DNA of 64,000 nt from Thalassobaculum_A sp040219615 (GTDB taxonomy: Bacteria > Pseudomonadota > Alphaproteobacteria > Thalassobaculales > Thalassobaculaceae). The stretch covers positions 1 through 64,000 of the forward strand of contig NZ_JAVJSE010000037.1 of assembly GCF_040219615.1 (NCBI RefSeq), read 5' to 3'. The notes under the pieces were generated by a model, which was not told the DNA's origin, ran no database searches, and worked only from the letters and a program-made list of their open reading frames with translations. Shown here piece by piece: positions 1 through 8,567 of this stretch; within the stretch, counting starts at the first letter, position 1, and each line of letters starts with the position of its first letter. The translations under genes were made by a program, and so were the position numbers.

Positions 1-28
1 CGATTTCACCGCGAGATCCCACCCCCCT

Positions 29-150
29 GTCGTCATCCCGGAGAGGCTGCGCGAGCAGCCGGCTCCGGGAACCACGAAGTGACGGGCGTCACGAACTGCA
101 TGAAACCGCACGCCATTTCGAGATGTGTGAACACCGTAGACCCAGCGACG
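29..150. repeat. Dispersed inverted-repeat element, copy A (extended form)
   Basis: This copy begins with a GTCGTCATCCCGG half-site at about 29-41, followed by a GC-rich hairpin and a CCGGGAACCACG arm ending in GACGGGC near 86. About 60 bases of additional tail (GATGTGTGAA, then TAGAC and AGCGACG) also follow copy I at 55070-55095, so these two form an extended subtype. The tail overlaps the most upstream possible start of the next gene, which argues that the coding region starts later. Confidence 0.7.
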
Positions 151-158
151 AGCGACCG

Positions 159-1418
159 ATGCACCTCGCGACATCCGAAGCCCTGTGGTCTGCCGGTGGA
201 CCGCGGTTCCGCCCGCTTCGGCTGATGGCGCCGCTTGCCGCCGTCCTCGCCGCTGCCGCCTGGCCGGCCCTGGCCGCCGAATGGGATTTCTCCGGCTCGC
301 TGCAGCTGGAGACCCGGGTGTTCCCGAGCGAGCCGGCCCATGCCGGCCAGAAGGACGCCACGCTCTCGCCCTCGGTCGCGGTCGAGCCGGAGCTGATCGT
401 CGACACCGAGGCCGGCGCCGACCGCTTCACCCTGAAGCCGTTCCTGCGGCTCGACGCCGACGACGGCAACCGCAGCCACGGCGACCTGCGCGAGGCCAAC
501 TGGCTGCATTTCGGCGACGGCTACGACCTGGTGGTCGGCCTCGACAAGGTGTTCTGGGGGGTCGCGGAGTCGCGCCACCTGGTGGACATCGTCAACCAGG
601 CCGACCTGGTCGAGGACATCGACCAGGAGGACAAGCTGGGACAGCCGATGGTGCAGCTGCAGGTCGGCACCGACTGGGGGGTGTTCCGGGGCTTCCTGAT
701 GCCGGTGTTCCGCGAGCGGACATTCCCGGACGACGACGCCCGGTTCCGCGGCCCGCTGCCGATCGCCGGCGATGCCGCCTACCAGTCGGACGCCGGGGAA
801 TTCCACCCGGACCTGGCGCTGCGCTGGACCCGGACCTTCGGCGGCTTCGACGTCGGCATCTCGCATTTCCGCGGCACCAGCCGGGAGCCGCGGCTGGTGC
901 CCACCTTGCGCGACGGCCGCACCGAGCTGCTGCCGACCTACGACCTGATCGACCAGACCGGGGTCGACCTGCAGTACACCACCGGCGCCTGGCTGTGGAA
1001 GGTCGAGGGCATCGGCCGGGCCGGCCAGGGCGACTACTTCGTCGCCAGCGTGGCCGGCTTCGAATACACGCTGTACCAGGTCGCCGAGACCGACGCCGAT
1101 CTCGGCCTGCTGCTGGAGTATCTCTACGACGGCCGCGAGGAGAGCGGCGACGCGCCGCCGACCCCGTTCCAGAACGACGTGTTCGTCGGCGCCCGGGTCA
1201 CCCTGAACGACGAGGACGACACCACCTTCCTGGCCGGCGCCGTCGCCGACGCCGAGGACCGGTCGGTCTCGCTGTCGCTGGAGGCCAGCCGGCGCATCGG
1301 CAACGACCTGAAGGTCGAGCTGGAGGCCCGGCTGTTCCCCGACGTCGAGCCCGGCAACGCGCTGTACGGCATCCGCCGCGACAACGTGGTGACGCTGCGG
1401 CTCAGCCGTTTTTTCTGA
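159..1418 (+). CDS. Outer-membrane beta-barrel-like protein of unknown function
   Basis: The 419-residue product has a basic N-region followed by a hydrophobic segment ending in WPALAA, a typical Sec signal peptide cut before EWDF. The mature part is rich in alternating polar and hydrophobic residues and aromatic-ended strands, and the chain ends in RLSRFF. A C-terminal phenylalanine is the usual signature of a BAM-inserted outer-membrane barrel. A conserved-looking stretch near residues 130-160 (KVFWGVAESRHLVD) resembles porin-like families, but I cannot name the family. ATG159 was chosen because the ATG at 123 lies inside the extended repeat tail and ATG225 would remove the positive N-region. 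It is separated from the ABC genes by about 300 bases containing a repeat. A role in solute entry is inference. Confidence 0.75.
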   Translation: MHLATSEALWSAGGPRFRPLRLMAPLAAVLAAAAWPALAAEWDFSGSLQLETRVFPSEPAHAGQKDATLSPSVAVEPELIVDTEAGADRFTLKPFLRLDADDGNRSHGDLREANWLHFGDGYDLVVGLDKVFWGVAESRHLVDIVNQADLVEDIDQEDKLGQPMVQLQVGTDWGVFRGFLMPVFRERTFPDDDARFRGPLPIAGDAAYQSDAGEFHPDLALRWTRTFGGFDVGISHFRGTSREPRLVPTLRDGRTELLPTYDLIDQTGVDLQYTTGAWLWKVEGIGRAGQGDYFVASVAGFEYTLYQVAETDADLGLLLEYLYDGREESGDAPPTPFQNDVFVGARVTLNDEDDTTFLAGAVADAEDRSVSLSLEASRRIGNDLKVELEARLFPDVEPGNALYGIRRDNVVTLRLSRFF

Positions 1419-1524
1419 CCGGAAGGTCAGCATCCCGGCTTCCCGCCCTCACACGCGCTGGTTATGCTGCCGCGATCGTTCGAGGGAGTGCGGCATTGCC
1501 GATGCATGGGGCGGCCCGTCACGA

Positions 1525-1714
1525 CATGGGTTCCGGCTCCGTCCCCCGGATCAAATCCGGGGGCCGGTCCGGAATGACGACGGGGGAGACAAGCTGGTCG
1601 GCGACGCGCCGCAACGCTCGATGGCGGCGCGACCTTCCCATTCCGTCGTCATTCCGGACGGGCGCGCCGCAGGGCGCGGCCGAGCCGGAACCCACCGGCT
1701 GCCGGGAGGACGGG
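1525..1714. repeat. Dispersed inverted-repeat element, copy B
   Basis: The left half starts with TGGGTTCCGGCTCCG at 1527 and ends with TCCGGAATGACGA at 1568-1580. The right half starts with CGTCGTCATTCCGG near 1645 and ends with GAGCCGGAACCCACC near 1695. The right end runs directly into the ribosome binding site (GGGAGGA, 1704-1710) of the following permease. The 1419-1716 gap holds nothing else recognisable, and no TPP riboswitch was seen. Confidence 0.75.
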
Positions 1715-1716
1715 CA

Positions 1717-2610
1717 ATGATCCGGCGGCTGAGTGACCGCGTGGCGCAGGGGCAGACGATTCCTGTCCTGGTGGTGGTCGGCGCCCTGGTGGCGCTGTGG
1801 TACGGCTTCGCGGTCTACCTGAACGCGCCCTGGCAGCTCGACCTCTATGCCAAGGCGAAGGCCGACTGGACGGCGGCCGACTTGGTGCGCGACACCCTGA
1901 ACCAGGAGCGCCCGGTGCTGCCGGCCGCCCACCAGGTGTTCGCCGAGATCTGGGCGACCACGGTCGACAGGCCGGTCACCTCGAAGCGCAGCCTCGTGTA
2001 CCACGGCTGGATCACGCTCTCCGCGACCCTGCTCGGCTTCGCGATCGGCACCGGGCTCGGCGTGGTGCTGGCGGTGCTGATCCTGCACAACCGGGCGGTC
2101 GACCGCTCGCTGATGCCCTGGGTGGTCGCCAGCCAGACCATCCCGATCCTGGCGATCGCGCCGATGATCATCGTGGTGCTGAACGCCATCGGGCTGTCCG
2201 GCCTGCTGCCGAAGGCGCTGATCTCGGCCTATCTGAGCTTCTTCCCGGTGGTCGTCGGCATGGTGAAGGGGCTGCGCAGCCCCGAGGTCCAGCTGCTCGA
2301 CCTGATGCACACCTACAACGCCAGCGCCTGGCAGACCTTCTGGAAGCTGCGCTGGCCGAGTGCCGTGCCATACCTGTTCACCTCGATGAAGGTGGCGGTG
2401 GCGATCAGCCTGGTCGGCGCCATCGTCGGCGAGCTGCCGACCGGCGCGGTCGCCGGCCTGGGGGCGCGGCTGCTGGCCGGCTCCTACTACGGCCAGACCA
2501 TCCAGATCTGGTCGGCGCTGTTCGCCGCCGCGGCGCTGGCGGCGGTGCTGGTGATGCTGGTCGGGATCGGCAACCGGCTGGTGCTCAGGCGCATGGGGAT
2601 GACGCCGTGA
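1717..2610 (+). CDS. ABC transporter permease (SsuC/ThiX-like), first subunit
   Basis: The 297-residue protein has several hydrophobic segments and an EAA-type cytoplasmic loop near residues 198-216 (MHTYNASAWQTFWKLRWP), the site where importer permeases contact the ATPase. This is the BPD_transp_1 family used by taurine, nitrate and thiamine-precursor importers. ATG1717 is preceded by GGGAGGA and removes an upstream stretch encoded by the repeat. The next permease begins within 1-3 bases of its stop, and a binding protein follows, so the three form one operon. No ABC ATPase gene lies in the visible neighbourhood. Substrate is unknown; the binding protein suggests an aromatic or pyrimidine-like compound. 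Confidence 0.85.
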   Translation: MIRRLSDRVAQGQTIPVLVVVGALVALWYGFAVYLNAPWQLDLYAKAKADWTAADLVRDTLNQERPVLPAAHQVFAEIWATTVDRPVTSKRSLVYHGWITLSATLLGFAIGTGLGVVLAVLILHNRAVDRSLMPWVVASQTIPILAIAPMIIVVLNAIGLSGLLPKALISAYLSFFPVVVGMVKGLRSPEVQLLDLMHTYNASAWQTFWKLRWPSAVPYLFTSMKVAVAISLVGAIVGELPTGAVAGLGARLLAGSYYGQTIQIWSALFAAAALAAVLVMLVGIGNRLVLRRMGMTP

Positions 2611-2612
2611 GG

Positions 2613-3740
2613 ATGAGCCCGCAACCGCTGACGCGGCTGCAGACCGCCCTGGCGGCGGTGCTGGGCGCCGGCGGGCTGGCCGGCCTGGCGTTGCCGGCGT
2701 CGGCGACCGGCGCCACGGTGTTCGACGTGCCGGAGCTGGCGGTGTTCGCGGTGCTGGCGCTGGCCTCGCTGGCGCGCTTCCGGGTCGCCGTGCCGTACTG
2801 GATCGACGGCGTGGTCTCGCTGCTCGGCGCCATGTGCCTGCTCACCGCCCTGCCGGAGGTCGGGCGCGCCGGACCGGGCTACTGGCTGCTGCTGCTGGCG
2901 GCCTGGGCGGCGTCCTGGCTGTTCGTGGAGCGGCTGATCGCGGCCGAGCCGGGCACCGGCGGCGGGACCGGTCGCCAGGTCGCGCTGCGGCTGCTGGTGC
3001 CGGTGTATTTCGGGATCTGGATCCTGCTGCTGTGGGAGACCGTGGTGCGCGGCGCCGGGGTGCCGTTCGTGCTGCTGCCGCCGCCCTCGGCGATCGGGGC
3101 GCGGCTGCTGATGTCGGGCGCCATCCTGTGGGCCGACTTCCGGCAGACCTTCCTGCAGGCGGTGCTGATCGGCTATGCGCTCGGCTGCGGCTCGGCCTTC
3201 CTGGTCGCCGTCGCCATCGACCGCAGCCCGTTCCTGCAGCGCGGCCTGCTGCCGCTCGGCAACTTCGTGTCGGCCCTGCCGGTCATCGGCATCGCCCCGA
3301 TCCTGGTGATGTGGTTCGGCTTCGACTGGCCGTCCAAGGCGGCGGTCGTGGTGGTGATGACGTTCTTCCCGATGCTGGTGAACACGGTCGCCGGGCTGGC
3401 GGCCAGCGGCGCCATGGAGCGCGACCTGATGCGCACCTACGCCGCCGGCTACTGGCAGACATTGTTCAAGCTGCGGCTGCCGGCGGCGGCGCCGTTCATC
3501 TTCAACGCCCTGAAGATCAACTCCACCCTGGCGCTGATCGGCGCCATCGTGGCGGAGTTCTTCGGGACCCCGATCGTCGGCATGGGCTTCCGGATCTCGA
3601 CCGAGGTCGGGCGCATGAACATCGACATGGTATGGGCCGAGATCGCGGTCGCCGCGGTCGCCGGCTCGGCGTTCTACAGCGTCGTCGCCCTGGTCGAGCG
3701 GGCGACGACGTTCTGGCATCCCTCGGTTCGCAGTGGATAG
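2613..3740 (+). CDS. ABC transporter permease with N-terminal membrane extension, second subunit
   Basis: The product is 375 residues, longer than the usual roughly 260. The C-terminal 250 residues are a BPD_transp_1 permease with an EAA-type loop near residues 272-290 (MRTYAAGYWQTLFKLRLP). The first 110 or so residues carry about three additional hydrophobic segments with no obvious motif. ATG2613 is used, but GTG2607 overlaps the previous stop as GTGA and is equally possible. It is homologous to the preceding permease, so the pair probably forms a heterodimeric channel. The binding-protein gene starts 28 bases after the stop, preceded by AAGGAG. Confidence 0.85.
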   Translation: MSPQPLTRLQTALAAVLGAGGLAGLALPASATGATVFDVPELAVFAVLALASLARFRVAVPYWIDGVVSLLGAMCLLTALPEVGRAGPGYWLLLLAAWAASWLFVERLIAAEPGTGGGTGRQVALRLLVPVYFGIWILLLWETVVRGAGVPFVLLPPPSAIGARLLMSGAILWADFRQTFLQAVLIGYALGCGSAFLVAVAIDRSPFLQRGLLPLGNFVSALPVIGIAPILVMWFGFDWPSKAAVVVVMTFFPMLVNTVAGLAASGAMERDLMRTYAAGYWQTLFKLRLPAAAPFIFNALKINSTLALIGAIVAEFFGTPIVGMGFRISTEVGRMNIDMVWAEIAVAAVAGSAFYSVVALVERATTFWHPSVRSG

Positions 3741-3768
3741 AGGGTCAATAAGAAGGAGAGACAGGGTT

Positions 3769-4758
3769 ATGAACAGGCTTCTGACGTCCATGGTGGCCGG
3801 CGCGGTCGCGTTGCTGGCCGGTCACGCGCATGCCGCCGACAAGGTCACCCTGCAGCTGAAATGGGTGACCCAGGCCCAGTTCGCCGGCTACTACGTGGCC
3901 AAGGACAAGGGCTTCTACGAGGCCGAGAATCTCGACGTCGAGATCAAGCCGGGCGGCCCGGACATCGCGCCGGCCCAGGTGCTGGCCGGCGGCGGTGCCG
4001 ACGTGATCATCGACTGGATGCCGTCCGCGCTCGCCACCCGCGAGAAGGGCGTGAAGGTCGTCAACATCGCCCAGCCCTTCAAGTCGTCGGGCATGATGCT
4101 GACCTGCCGCAAGGAGACCGGCATCACGTCGCCCAAGGATTTCCCCGGCCGCACCCTCGGGGTCTGGTTCTTCGGCAACGAGTATCCGTTCCTGTCGTGG
4201 ATGGCCCATCTCGGCATCCCGACCGACGGCAGCGCCAAGGGCGTGAAGGTCCTCAAGCAGGGCTTCAACGTCGACCCGCTGCTGCAGAAGCAGGCCGACT
4301 GCATCTCGACCATGACCTACAACGAGTACTGGCAGGTCATCGACGCCGGCATCCCGGCCTCCGACCTGGTGGTGTTCAAGTACCAGGAGCAGGGCGTGGC
4401 GACCCTCGAGGACGGCATCTACGCGCTCGAGGACAAGCTCGCGGACCCGGCCTTCGCCGACCGGATGGTGCGCTTCGTGCGGGCCTCGATGAAGGGCTGG
4501 AAGTGGGCCGAGGCGAATCCGGACGCGGCCGCCGGGATCGTGCTCGACAACGACGCCACCGGTGCCCAGACCGAGAAGCACCAGAAGCGCATGATGGGCG
4601 AGATCGCCAAGCTGACCGCCGGCTCCAACGGCGCCCTCGACCCGGCCGACTACGAGCGGACGGTCAAGACCCTGCTGGAGGGCGGCTCCGACCCGGTGAT
4701 CACCAGGAAGCCGGAGGGCGCCTGGACCCACGCGATCACCGACAAGGCCCTGAAGTAG
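3769..4758 (+). CDS. ABC transporter substrate-binding protein, NMT1/THI5-like
   Basis: The 329-residue protein has a signal peptide ending in AHA (residues 20-22). The mature protein opens with KVTLQLKWVTQAQFAGYYVA, a hallmark of the NMT1/THI5-like family that binds thiamine precursors, riboflavin, nitrate or sulfonates. ATG3769 follows a strong AGAAGGAGAG site. It is the periplasmic receptor for the two permeases upstream. The WVTQAQFAGYYVA opening is nearest to pyrimidine (ThiY) or riboflavin (RibY) receptors from memory of the family, but specificity cannot be settled by eye. A hairpin with a perfect 8-bp GC stem follows the stop and probably ends the operon. Confidence 0.85.
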   Translation: MNRLLTSMVAGAVALLAGHAHAADKVTLQLKWVTQAQFAGYYVAKDKGFYEAENLDVEIKPGGPDIAPAQVLAGGGADVIIDWMPSALATREKGVKVVNIAQPFKSSGMMLTCRKETGITSPKDFPGRTLGVWFFGNEYPFLSWMAHLGIPTDGSAKGVKVLKQGFNVDPLLQKQADCISTMTYNEYWQVIDAGIPASDLVVFKYQEQGVATLEDGIYALEDKLADPAFADRMVRFVRASMKGWKWAEANPDAAAGIVLDNDATGAQTEKHQKRMMGEIAKLTAGSNGALDPADYERTVKTLLEGGSDPVITRKPEGAWTHAITDKALK

Positions 4759-4786
4759 GGCTTCGCTGCCCGGCATCGGATGCGGA

Positions 4787-4808
4787 GGGGGCGGGCGACC
4801 GCCCCCTT
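4787..4808 (+). terminator. GC hairpin downstream of the binding-protein gene
   Basis: GGGGGCGG (4787-4794), loop GCGA, CCGCCCCC (4799-4806), then TT. The stem is perfect, lies 29 bases after the stop codon, and is followed by only two T residues, so it is a probable but weak intrinsic terminator. Confidence 0.6.
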
Positions 4809-4888
4809 CGTCGTTCCGGTCGAACCCGCGGCTCAGGTCGTTGGCCGCCCCGCTTGCCGCCGGCCGGCGCCTGCGCCATGTACCGACC

Positions 4889-5728
4889 ATGCGCCCGCTG
4901 ATCCTGCTGTTGTCGCTGCTGCTGCCGGTCGCGCTGTCCGGCTGCTACCTGTCGCGCTCGGCCGACCGGCCCGACGAGCTGGTCCGGACCTGGCGCGGCG
5001 CCACCGTCGCGGTGCCGTTCTCGACGGTCGATCCGGCGCTGGCCGACGTCGGCGGCCGGATGGCGGACGTCGAGGGCCGGCTGCGCGCGGCGGCGCCGGA
5101 AAGCCGGCTGCCGCTGGTGCTGTTCCTGCACGGCTGCAACGGCCTGCACCCCGGCTACCGGGTCGATCTCGCCTTCCTGCGGGCGCAGGGCTATGCGGTG
5201 GTGGCGCCGGACAGCTTCTCCCGCGAGTACAAGCCGCGGAGCTGCGACCGCCACAGCAAGAGCGGCGGCTTCCATCCCGGGGTGATCGGCTTCCGGCTGG
5301 CCGAGACCGAGTACGCCCTCGACCGGCTGCGCGAATTCCCGTGGGTCGACCCGGCCCGGATCGTGCTGATGGGCCAGAGCGAGGGCGGCATCACCGCCGC
5401 AAACTATGAGGGCGACGGCCTGGCCGGACGGGTCATCCTGGGCTGGACCTGCCAGATCCCGTGGCCGCCGCTCTGGGGCCTGCGCGGCGACCTGGATACC
5501 CCGGTGCTGGCGGTGGTCAGCCGCGACGACCCCTGGTTCCGGCCCTGGTACGTGGCGGGCGACTGCGGGATCGACATGGACGGCTTCGTCGACGCCCGGT
5601 CGGTGGTGCTCGACGGTTCGACCCATCACGTCATGCGGCTGCCGGCGGCACGGGAGGCGGTGGCGGATTTCCTGGCCCGGGTGGCGCCTACGTCGCCGCC
5701 ATCCAGACGGCCATCGCCACCATCATGA
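4889..5728 (+). CDS. Lipoprotein alpha/beta hydrolase (dienelactone-hydrolase-like)
   Basis: The 279-residue protein starts with a lipoprotein signal: a hydrophobic run ending in the lipobox LSGC, with Cys19 as the lipidated residue. An alpha/beta-hydrolase core follows, with an HGCNG oxyanion motif at 81-85, nucleophile motif GQSEGG with Ser164, and a candidate catalytic His in STHH near residue 250. It is predicted to be a membrane-anchored periplasmic esterase or hydrolase. ATG4889 is chosen because it directly yields the lipobox. The last 41 bases overlap, on the opposite strand, the 3' end of the glutaredoxin-MauE gene, so the two are convergent. The substrate is unknown. Confidence 0.8.
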   Translation: MRPLILLLSLLLPVALSGCYLSRSADRPDELVRTWRGATVAVPFSTVDPALADVGGRMADVEGRLRAAAPESRLPLVLFLHGCNGLHPGYRVDLAFLRAQGYAVVAPDSFSREYKPRSCDRHSKSGGFHPGVIGFRLAETEYALDRLREFPWVDPARIVLMGQSEGGITAANYEGDGLAGRVILGWTCQIPWPPLWGLRGDLDTPVLAVVSRDDPWFRPWYVAGDCGIDMDGFVDARSVVLDGSTHHVMRLPAAREAVADFLARVAPTSPPSRRPSPPS

Positions 5729-6431
5729 GGTTCTCGGTCAGGGACAGGAAGCCGAGCGGGACGTTGCTGCCACCGCCGACGCAGGCGCATTTCAGCTCGC
5801 GCCGGTCGACATAGACCGCCTTGATCACCGAGACGGCGCCGACGGTGCCGATGAACAGCGCCACCGGGGCGGCGACCCAGGTCAGGACGCCGGCGATCAT
5901 CAGGATGCCGGCGAACGCCTCGGCGAACGGGTAGACGTAGGCGTAGCGCACGACCCGCCGGGCCAGCAGGTCGTAGCCGAGGAACCGGTTCGAGAACCCC
6001 TCCAGGTCCTGCAGCTTCAGCAGGGCCAGGATACCCATGCTGAAGGCGACGAACCACTCGCCGGTGCGCACGGTGGCGACCGTCCCGAACGCCGCCCAGG
6101 CCGCCGCCAGCGCCATCAGCAGGGCCATGGCGAACACCGCGACCACCGGCTGGTAGCTGACGCCGTCGGGGTCCGGCGCCGGCTTGCCGAAATGCGTCCG
6201 CAGCTCGTCGTAGCCGCCGATCCGCCGGCCGTCGATGAAGGCCTGCGGGGTGGTCTCGACGCCGTGCTTGCGCATGAACGCGTCGGTCTCCTCGCGCGTG
6301 GTCAGGTGCCGGTCGTCGACCGCGTACCCCCGGCGCTTCAGAAGGTCGAGCGACTTCAGGCCGAACGGACAGAGGTGGTCGTCCATCACCATCCGGTAGA
6401 GGGTCGCCTGCTTGCCCTGGGTCGCCGTCAT
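5688..6431 (-). CDS. Glutaredoxin-MauE/DoxX-like membrane fusion protein
   Basis: The 247-residue protein has two parts. Residues 1-85 form a glutaredoxin fold with a monothiol-like CPFG active site at 21-24, the cis-proline motif TPQ at 61-63 and GGYDEL near 72-77. Residues 95-247 contain about four hydrophobic segments like the MauE/DoxX redox-associated membrane family, and a KCACVGG motif near residue 220. MauE proteins are thought to serve electron transfer or disulfide chemistry at the membrane. The fusion suggests a glutathione-linked thiol relay, which is inference. The coding end overlaps the convergent hydrolase gene by 41 bases. ATG6431 begins the glutaredoxin part; upstream codons have no homology signal. 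Confidence 0.8.
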   Translation of the reverse strand: MTATQGKQATLYRMVMDDHLCPFGLKSLDLLKRRGYAVDDRHLTTREETDAFMRKHGVETTPQAFIDGRRIGGYDELRTHFGKPAPDPDGVSYQPVVAVFAMALLMALAAAWAAFGTVATVRTGEWFVAFSMGILALLKLQDLEGFSNRFLGYDLLARRVVRYAYVYPFAEAFAGILMIAGVLTWVAAPVALFIGTVGAVSVIKAVYVDRRELKCACVGGGSNVPLGFLSLTENLMMVAMAVWMAAT

Positions 6432-6498
6432 GCCCGTCCCGTCGGCTGGGGGTGCCTGCCCTGCCAACAGCCGGCGCGCCGGGGAGTTCCGCGAAGCC

Positions 6499-7137
6499 TC
6501 AGGACGCGAAGGCGTAGGCGCCGCCCTGTTCCAGGGCGCGCCGGTAGGCAGGGCGGGCGTGGGCACGCTGCAGGAACCGCCAGAGATTGGGGCGCGATGC
6601 GTCGAGGCCGGCGCGCGACACCGCGATCTCCAGCGGGAAGCTCAACATGACGTCGGCGGCGGTGAAGCCGTCGCCCATGAACCAGGGACCGTCGCCGAGC
6701 TCGGCCTCCAGGTAGTCGAGATGCGTGGTGAGCTGGCGCTCGACGAAGCCGCGCGCCGGCCGGCCGAGCCAGCCGAGGCGATTCAGGATCAGCTTCAGCT
6801 TCAGCAGCAGCGGCGGCATCGCCGAGCCCTCGGCGTAGTGCAGCCAGTAGCGGTAGCGCCAGTGGGCGTCGGAGTCCGGGTCCGGGGTCGGCGCCAGCTC
6901 CGGGCCGTAGCGGGTCACCAGGTAGTCGACCACCGCGCCGGTCTCGGCCAGCACCCGGCCGCCGTCCTCGATCACCGGCGACTTGCCGAGCGGGTGGACG
7001 CGGCGCAGCGACGCCGGCGCCAGCATGGTTCCCGGGTCCCGCTCGTAGCGGACCACCTCGTAGGGGCGGCCGAGTTCCTCGAGCAGCCACAGCACGCGCT
7101 GAGAGCGGGAGTTGTTCAGATGATGGACGCGGATCAT
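6499..7137 (-). CDS. Glutathione S-transferase family protein
   Basis: The 212-residue length is normal for cytosolic GSTs. The N-terminal thioredoxin-like domain opens with IRVHHLNNSRSQRVLWLLEE, where the serines after the first strand are the likely glutathione-activating site, and contains GKSPVIED, the conserved cis-proline and glutathione-contact region. The C-terminal helical domain has GDGFTAADVMLSFP, the usual N-capping box/GST motif. It reads in the same direction as the downstream glutaredoxin fusion, 67 bases away, so the two may be co-transcribed in thiol metabolism. ATG7137 is used; the upstream in-frame codons are not GST-like. Confidence 0.9.
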   Translation of the reverse strand: MIRVHHLNNSRSQRVLWLLEELGRPYEVVRYERDPGTMLAPASLRRVHPLGKSPVIEDGGRVLAETGAVVDYLVTRYGPELAPTPDPDSDAHWRYRYWLHYAEGSAMPPLLLKLKLILNRLGWLGRPARGFVERQLTTHLDYLEAELGDGPWFMGDGFTAADVMLSFPLEIAVSRAGLDASRPNLWRFLQRAHARPAYRRALEQGGAYAFAS

Positions 7138-7212
7138 CGCTCGGCCTTTCGGTTGCCGGTCGTCGATGATACGCGTTGCCGGCACCGCCAGATCGATTTT
7201 CCGGAGCCCGTC

Positions 7213-7674
7213 ATGCGCCGCCGGCCGTCATCCAGGCTCCTGGTCGTCGACCCCGCCGACCGGGTCCTGCTGTTCCGCTTCATCCACCGCCGCGGCGCCT
7301 TGGCCGGCCGGGACTTCTGGGCGACGCCGGGCGGCGGCCTGGAGGACGGCGAGAGCTTCGAGCAGGCGGCGGTGCGCGAGTTGTTCGAGGAGACCGGCGT
7401 CCGGGTCGCCGCCGTCGGCGAGCCGGTCGCACGGCGCGAGTTCCCGATGCGCATGCCGGACGGCGAAATGGTGCTGGCCGACGAGCGCCTCTATCTCATC
7501 CGGGCCGAGAGCAGCACCCTGTCGCGTGCCGGCTGGACCGACGAAGAGCACGAGACCATGCAGGAGTATCGCTGGTGGTCGGTCGAGCAACTCGAGGTCA
7601 CCGGCGACACCGTGTATCCCGAAGACCTGGCGGCCATCCTCGGGCGGGCGCGGGGCGCCGAGGAACCGGCGTGA
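7213..7674 (+). CDS. Nudix hydrolase
   Basis: The 153-residue protein has a complete Nudix box at residues 41-63: G41, E47, R55-E56, E59-E60 and G62, matching GX5EX7REXXEEXG. This family hydrolyses nucleoside diphosphates linked to another moiety, using Mg2+ held by the box glutamates. It is divergent from the GST gene, with about 75 bases between the starts, and convergent with the LysR gene downstream. Its substrate cannot be predicted. ATG7213 gives the normal length and places the first beta strand immediately after the start. Confidence 0.9.
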   Translation: MRRRPSSRLLVVDPADRVLLFRFIHRRGALAGRDFWATPGGGLEDGESFEQAAVRELFEETGVRVAAVGEPVARREFPMRMPDGEMVLADERLYLIRAESSTLSRAGWTDEEHETMQEYRWWSVEQLEVTGDTVYPEDLAAILGRARGAEEPA

Positions 7675-7704
7675 GCGGGTGACCGCCCGGGCGCCCTGCC
7701 TGTT

Positions 7705-8553
7705 CTAGGCGGGCCCGCAGGCGCCCTCGAACGCCGACAGCGAGGCCAGCATGGGATCGATCAGATCCCGGTCACGGTCCGCAGGGTGGACCAGCCAGAC
7801 CGGCAGCGTGAACTCCGGCGCCCCCGCGACCCGGCGCAGCCGGCCTGCGGAAACCAGCGGCTCGACGGAGCGGAGGGGGAAATACCCGGAGCCGCCGCAG
7901 GCCAGCAGGTGCCGGAGGCCGAGCCAGCCGACATTGACCGACAGCAGCGGCCCGGCGATGTCCGGGTAGGAAGCGCTGTGCTGGGCATAGAATTCCGGCC
8001 CCCAGTCGACATAGACATAGTCGGTGCCGGCGGCCGCCGGCGCGACCGTCTCGACCAGGATCAGGCGCTCGTCCTTCAGCGGCGTCAGTTCGAGGTTGGG
8101 GCGGCGCTGCGGGGTGTACATCACGGCGATGTCGATCCGGCCGTCGATCAGGCCCTGCATCAGGTCCGGCTCGAAGCCGATCTCGGCCCGGATCGAGACG
8201 TCGGGCGTCGAGCCGCGACACGCGGCCAGCCAATCGAGCAGAAACCCGTCCCACAGGCCGATCCGGGCGCCGACCACCACGCTGGCGCGGGAGCCTTTCG
8301 GAAGGCCGACGTCGTGCCGGGCCTGCTCGACGGTCCGGACCAGCATGGCGGCGTGCCGCTGGAACCGACGGCCGGCGTCGGTGAGGGCCGCCCCGGCCTT
8401 GTTGCGCACGAACAGCGGGCAACCGAGCAGATCCTCCAGCGTGCGGATGCGCGTGCTGACGGTCGACTGCGTGACGTGCAGCCGCTCGGCGGCGCCGACG
8501 AAGCTGCCGGCGGTGGCGACCGACAGGAAGGTGCGGGCGAGTTCGGTGTCCAT
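7705..8553 (-). CDS. LysR-family transcriptional regulator
   Basis: The 282-residue protein has the typical LysR N-terminal winged helix (ARTFLSVATAGSFVGAAERL, then TQSTVSTRIRTLE and LFVRN) followed by a periplasmic-binding-like effector domain. The gene is divergent from the 8677-10561 operon, and the 123-base shared spacer is strikingly AT-rich with a perfect inverted repeat that fits a LysR T-N11-A site. LysR proteins commonly control both their own gene and the divergent neighbour, so the operon from 8677 is the likely target. The effector is unknown. Confidence 0.9.
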   Translation of the reverse strand: MDTELARTFLSVATAGSFVGAAERLHVTQSTVSTRIRTLEDLLGCPLFVRNKAGAALTDAGRRFQRHAAMLVRTVEQARHDVGLPKGSRASVVVGARIGLWDGFLLDWLAACRGSTPDVSIRAEIGFEPDLMQGLIDGRIDIAVMYTPQRRPNLELTPLKDERLILVETVAPAAAGTDYVYVDWGPEFYAQHSASYPDIAGPLLSVNVGWLGLRHLLACGGSGYFPLRSVEPLVSAGRLRRVAGAPEFTLPVWLVHPADRDRDLIDPMLASLSAFEGACGPA

Positions 8554-8567
8554 GATGGAGGGATCAT

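Noticed and set aside
123..158. Upstream start codon for the barrel protein
   Set aside because: It lies in the extended repeat tail that recurs at 55070-55095, so these codons are unlikely to be part of the protein.
1419..1716. TPP riboswitch upstream of the THI5-like importer
   Set aside because: No conserved CUGAGA/ACCUGA-type core; the region is repeat copy B.
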